Positions 41,222 to 44,143 of a DNA stretch of 44,143 nucleotides are shown in pieces. The translations under genes were made by a program, and so were the position numbers. The notes under the pieces were generated by a model. It was not told where the DNA came from, did not search any database, and was given only the letters and a program-made list of their open reading frames with translations. Source of the stretch: Arthrobacter subterraneus (GTDB lineage: Bacteria > Actinomycetota > Actinomycetes > Actinomycetales > Micrococcaceae); contig NZ_FNDT01000019.1 in assembly GCF_900099735.1 (NCBI RefSeq), forward strand, positions 1 to 44,143, in the 5' to 3' direction. How positions within the stretch are numbered: the stretch's first letter is position 1; every line of letters starts with the position of its first letter.

Positions 41222-41668
41222 TCATACCGGCTTCGGCCCGCTCCAAGAGTTCCGACCTAAGCTCCACTCGAAGCCGTCTGACTCGATGAGCAATTTGCGG
41301 ATAACGCCACGGCCCAAGAGGCTGCGACGTTCGCTGACACGCCCTCCTCCTTCGAGGTAGGCATGCATGACGCGGCAAATCTTCCTCAACTCTCCCTCTT
41401 TGTAGGCCTCAATCACGTCCTCGGGATCGTCGTCTTCTTCGCCGTCATCCACCAGAATGCTCGTTTGAACATTCAGTTCAGGAATGAAGGCCTCCATCCA
41501 AACGTGTCCGGCTCGAATGATCGCGGTGCGGTCCTCGCGAAAACGGCTGCTCACCTGGACGCTATGCTCCCCGTGGGCTTCATCAGAGCTGACGCGCATA
41601 GTGACGAAGTCTTCATTGAACACCTCGGTAATGACGCGATCGAGCATGGCCTTGTTATCGGTGGTCAT
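41222..41668 (-). CDS. Hypothetical protein, paralogue of the gene at 25-441
   Basis: A 148-residue soluble protein similar along its length to the 138-residue product of 25-441, including the conserved RTAIIRAG, AFIPELNVQ and GFEWSLGR segments. It carries a longer acidic insert (VDDGEEDDDPEDVIEAYKEG). No function is known. The gene starts a few bases from a decayed fragment of the repeated RNA-like element (41672-41717). Confidence 0.75.
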   Translation of the reverse strand: MTTDNKAMLDRVITEVFNEDFVTMRVSSDEAHGEHSVQVSSRFREDRTAIIRAGHVWMEAFIPELNVQTSILVDDGEEDDDPEDVIEAYKEGELRKICRVMHAYLEGGGRVSERRSLLGRGVIRKLLIESDGFEWSLGRNSWSGPKPV

Positions 41669-41671
41669 AGT

Positions 41672-41717
41672 GCAAGCATCTCAAGCCTCGCCAGCAGCCA
41701 AAACAACGGGGAGAGGG
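41672..41717 (+). repeat. 3' fragment of the RNA-like element (copy D)
   Basis: GCAAGC...CTCGCCAGCAGCCAAAACAACGG and GGGGAGAGG (41708-41716) match the 3' end of copies A-C, including the block between the 3' hairpin and the purine-rich tail. The 5' two thirds are absent, as the divergent gene begins here. Confidence 0.55.
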
Positions 41718-41805
41718 GACGCTGGCCGGTCAACTAAGCCGCCCCACTTACCGGCAAGCAACTTGGTCCGCGTCCGCACCCGCTTCCAGCGGCTTGACAG
41801 ACATA

Positions 41806-41833
41806 GAAGCGTCGGGGGAGAGGAACGAAACCA
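41806..41833 (+). repeat. Short fragment of the RNA-like element tail (copy E)
   Basis: GAAGCGTCGGGGGAGAGG followed by ACCACC resembles the tail of copies A and B (ACGACGGGGGAGAGG, then GGACCACCAC). It lies within a 290-bp gene-free stretch before the NrdH-like gene that also carries a TTTTTCA/TGAAAAA inverted repeat (41873-41888) and a TAGAAT box at 41892-41897, a likely promoter -10. Confidence 0.4.
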
Positions 41834-41959
41834 CCAACCAAGAAGAGCGCGAATAAGCCCGAGAGACCCTCCTTTTTCAGATGAAAAACGCTAGAATTGG
41901 AGCAGTAGTACAGCAGTTGACTCTCACTAAAACCGATACGTAACCAAGGACTGAATACT

Positions 41960-42211
41960 ATGACTCTCACCATCTACACCAAGCCCGGCTGCTTCCCCTG
42001 CCGGAAGACCATCGAGAAGTTCCAGGACGCCGGACTCTCACCCCAGATCGTGGACGTCTCCACCACACCGGCAGCCCTTGAGTACATCACCGAAGAACTC
42101 GGCTACTCCCAGGCCCCCGTCGTCATGTACGACAAGGACGGCAGCGAAGACCACTGGTCAGGACTGAATCCCACCAAGATCAGCCACGTCATCGAACTCC
42201 ACACCAGCTAG
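41960..42211 (+). CDS. NrdH/glutaredoxin-like thioredoxin-fold protein
   Basis: An 83-residue glutaredoxin-fold protein with the redox pair Cys11-Phe-Pro-Cys14 in [14 protein letters not shown] and NrdH-like [11 protein letters not shown] and [10 protein letters not shown] segments. NrdH proteins reduce ribonucleotide reductase; plasmid-borne versions next to ssb occur in actinobacteria. The active site CFPC differs from the usual NrdH C.QC, so the preferred partner is uncertain. It lies 64 bp upstream of the ssb gene and may share its transcript. Confidence 0.85.
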   Translation: MTLTIYTKPGCFPCRKTIEKFQDAGLSPQIVDVSTTPAALEYITEELGYSQAPVVMYDKDGSEDHWSGLNPTKISHVIELHTS

Positions 42212-42275
42212 ACCGAGCATCCACCGGTTATTCAACGACAACACCACAACCACCACGAAAGGCAAGTTGATCATC

Positions 42276-42774
42276 ATGGCAGGCGAAACCACCATCACCG
42301 TCATCGGGAACCTCACCGCAGACCCCGAGCTGCGCTTCACCCCCTCCGGTTCAGCGGTCGCGAACTTCACCATCGCATCCACACCACGGACCTTCGACCG
42401 GCAAACCAACGAATGGAAAGACGGCGAGACCCTCTTCCTGCGCTGCAGCCTGTGGCGTGAATCCGCTGAGAACGTCGCCGAGTCCCTCACCAAGGGAACC
42501 CGCGTCATCGCCCAGGGCCGGCTGAAGTCCCGCTCCTACGAACACCAAGGAAGGCGAAAAGCGTACCGTCACCGAACTCGACGTCGACGAGATCGGGCCC
42601 AGCCTCCGCTACGCCTCCGCCATCATCAACCGAACCCAACGCCCCAGCAGCGACGAGCAGGGCAGGGGAGCCCAGCAGCAGCGAGGCGGGCAGAACGACC
42701 CCTGGGGATCGCCAGCACACGCCGGCACCAGCGACTGGGGCAGCGCAGCCGAAGCGGCCGAACCGCCCTTCTAA
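42276..42774 (+). pseudogene. ssb: Single-stranded DNA-binding protein gene with a frameshift
   Basis: The first 89 codons encode a normal SSB OB-fold ([71 protein letters not shown]). After Glu89 one extra base (about 42543) shifts the frame. In the restored frame the rest reads [24 protein letters not shown], a Gln/Gly linker and the acidic tip EAAEPPF ending at 42774, as expected for SSB. In the actual frame translation continues into an Arg-rich tail to 42794. The extra base may be a sequencing error, a true mutation or, less likely, programmed +1 shifting. The start is either this ATG or the TTG at 42267. Confidence 0.85.
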
Positions 42775-42790
42775 AAGCGCTCCTAGTGCC

Positions 42791-42824
42791 GTAGTAGGAA
42801 TAGTATTACTACTATTCCTACTAC
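42791..42824. promoter_or_regulatory. Large inverted repeat, candidate KfrA operator
   Basis: Arms GTAGTAGGAATAGTA (42791-42805) and its exact reverse complement (42810-42824) flank TTAC. It ends 14 bp before the KfrA-like start. KfrA proteins are known to bind repeats in their own promoters, so this is probably an autoregulatory operator. It could also stop ssb transcripts. Confidence 0.75.
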
Positions 42825-42838
42825 TGAAGGAGTTCCGA

Positions 42839-43480
42839 ATGGGTAACGCGCCCGCTTCCATCGCCCCACCGCCCCAGACAGCCGCTGCCGCGTCGGTGAC
42901 CTCGCCGAAGGAGCGCGTCTACGCCGCGGCGGAGAAGATCAGCGCCGAGCGCAACCCGACGGTCTCCAGCGTCCGGGAAGCCGCCGGAGTCAGCAACGCC
43001 GACGCGACCCGGTACTTGAAGGCCTGGCGTGAGGAGAAAGCGGCCGCGGGCTCGCACATCGCCGCCACACCGCAGCCGCTCCTGGAGCAGGCCGCACGGC
43101 TCGCCGGCTCCGTGTGGGCCGACGCGGTGGCCCTGGCTGCGGAACAGCACGCCGCCGTGGAAGCCCGCTGGAGGCAGGAAAGCCAGGACAAGGACACCGA
43201 GCTGGCCGAACTCGTTGCGGACCTGGATCGGATCTCCTCCGAACACGCCACCGCAACCTCGGCACTGCAGGCCGAACTCACCGCCGTCACCGAAGGGGCG
43301 GCCGCGGCCGAAGCCCGCGCAGCACAGGCAGAGGAGGCCGCCGCCGCCGCGCGGACGGAAACCGGCACCCTCGCCGCCGACCTCGCCGCCGCGCGGGCCC
43401 GCGCCGAGACCCTGCAGCAAACCCACGACGCCCTGCTCGAACGGATCACACCGGAGGACACAACGAAAACTCGCCGATAA
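42839..43480 (+). CDS. KfrA-like DNA-binding coiled-coil protein
   Basis: A 213-residue protein with AAGGAG seven bases before the ATG. The N-terminal region has the KfrA HTH pattern (ERVYAAAEKISAERNPTVSSVREAAGVSNADATRYLKAWREEK, about residues 25-67). The rest is an Ala/Glu-rich coiled coil (AAVEARWRQESQDKDTELAELVADLDRISSEH onward). KfrA proteins of broad-host-range plasmids aid stable maintenance and repress their own genes. The inverted repeat just upstream fits. Confidence 0.85.
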   Translation: MGNAPASIAPPPQTAAAASVTSPKERVYAAAEKISAERNPTVSSVREAAGVSNADATRYLKAWREEKAAAGSHIAATPQPLLEQAARLAGSVWADAVALAAEQHAAVEARWRQESQDKDTELAELVADLDRISSEHATATSALQAELTAVTEGAAAAEARAAQAEEAAAAARTETGTLAADLAAARARAETLQQTHDALLERITPEDTTKTRR

Positions 43481-43559
43481 ATCCCCCCGGCCGTGTCGCT
43501 GCCGCTGCAGTGGTGAGTAACCTGATGCGCAGGGATGAGGGAAGGAAGGGGAGAGGGGC

Positions 43560-43817
43560 ATGAGTAAGCGGAAACCGGCCTCTTTCACCCCGTATTTCAC
43601 GCAGGAAGACGCGGGCAGGGTCCGGGCCGCGTTCCTGTCCACAGGCGCCGCCGAAGGGTATGCGTCCGTGTCAGACTTGATCGAAAAAGCGGTGCTGAAG
43701 GAAGTCCGCCGGCTACAGCGCAAGCACAACGGCGGCAAACCGTTCGACCCGGCCCCACCGGGTGCGCTGCGCACCGGCAGGCGCAGCCTCGATGAAGAGA
43801 AACACCGAACCGAATAG
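43560..43817 (+). CDS. ParB C-terminal-like centromere-binding protein
   Basis: An 85-residue protein with GGGGAGAGGGG directly before the ATG. It has FTPYFTQEDAGRVRAAFLSTGAAEGYASVSDLIEKAVLKEVRRLQRKHNGGKPFDP, the pattern of the RHH-type ParB C-terminal domain (strand then two helices, then HNGG.PF). Such small proteins bind centromere repeats. It follows the KfrA-like gene by 80 bp, and both probably help maintenance, in addition to the ParA system at 33478. Confidence 0.8.
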   Translation: MSKRKPASFTPYFTQEDAGRVRAAFLSTGAAEGYASVSDLIEKAVLKEVRRLQRKHNGGKPFDPAPPGALRTGRRSLDEEKHRTE

Positions 43818-43930
43818 ATTTTCCTTTTCGCAGAGGAAATCCCCCAGGGGCCGGGAGCTGTGTGGTGCAGCACCCGGCCCCACCCATAAGCTCATCCACC
43901 AAACAGACGAGAAGAAGGAGTGCCCTCCGC

Positions 43931-44107
43931 ATGGCCAGCCAGGAACAGCCACGCTTCCTGACCATCAAGGACGTCGCCACCGAACTAGCAACCAGCCATT
44001 CGCAGATCCGGGCACTGATCAGTTGCGGAGACCTCCCTGCCATCCAGGTCGGCGGCCGCGGTTATCTTAAGTTTCGGGTCGTGTTTGCCGAGTCTTTCTG
44101 TGCTTGA
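43931..44107 (+). pseudogene. HTH (excisionase-type) gene with disrupted 3' end
   Basis: A 58-residue frame from the ATG at 43931 with AAGGAG nine bases upstream. It starts as a good HTH_17 protein (RFLTIKDVATELATSHSQIRALISCGDLPAIQVGGRG), but after VGGRG (about 44061) the expected wing and helix (usually .W.I.R..LE.Y) are replaced by YLKFRVVFAESFCA and an early stop. DNA from about 44062 to the window end looks foreign to the gene, suggesting an insertion or rearrangement junction there. Confidence 0.65.
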
Positions 44108-44143
44108 CCTGCGAAAGCGTTCCTAGCCCGTCTTTCCGTGATT

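Overview
The window looks like the backbone of a conjugative or mobilisable plasmid (or a plasmid-like integrative element) from a high-GC actinobacterium, most likely a Micrococcaceae/Arthrobacter relative. This is judged from GC-rich codon use with G/C third positions, frequent GTG/TTG starts, and typically actinobacterial families: SCO6880, DUF4913, DUF6668, DUF4192, an AEP-type Rep and a MOBP relaxase with MobC. The species assignment is inference; no rRNA or tRNA gene was seen.

Layout. 1-5.5 kb is accessory: hypotheticals, a serine resolvase, an OGG-fold protein and an RHH-YfbU regulator. 5.6-11.2 kb is one very large methyltransferase-like/helicase gene (DarB-like) with a second, well-coded small gene nested in another frame near its 5' end. 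11.3-15.0 kb is the mobilisation module: small regulators, a candidate oriT, MobC, relaxase and a coiled-coil partner. 15.1-17.5 kb is a compact island on the minus strand, TIR-like > caspase-like > small partner, which resembles a Thoeris-type (TIR + caspase) anti-phage system. 17.8-19.1 kb holds a monomeric-looking PheS-like ligase behind a structured leader. 19.2-27.5 kb (minus strand) is the type IV secretion operon: DUF6668, VirB2-like, VirB8-like, VirB6/TrbL-like, SCO6880, VirB4-like, VirD4/TraG-like and DUF4913. Divergent from it at 27.7-31.4 kb are a HTH regulator, a VirB1-like cell-wall hydrolase, a lipoprotein, a ParA/MinD-like ATPase and a small RHH-like regulator. 31.6-36.4 kb is replication and partition: Rep, ParA, a small partner and a ParB-like protein, with large palindromes between genes. 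36.8-38.9 kb carries DUF4192 and helicase-associated-domain genes; 39.1-40.6 kb is an IS110-family insertion sequence; 40.6-44.1 kb is accessory DNA with NrdH-like, a frameshifted SSB, a KfrA-like protein, a ParB-C-terminal-like protein and a broken HTH gene.

The most unusual signal is non-coding. Three intergenic elements of about 190-197 nt (34678-34867, 36543-36733, 38941-39137), plus decayed fragments near 41.7-41.8 kb, share conserved blocks and the same potential RNA fold: a closing stem formed by the two ends, an internal long-range stem and a small 3' hairpin. Base pairs in the stems change in a compensatory way between copies. Two copies sit in the leaders of the parB-like and DUF4192 genes, and the similarity continues to the start codons. 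I propose it as an undescribed plasmid leader RNA, with a MITE-like repeat as the main alternative.
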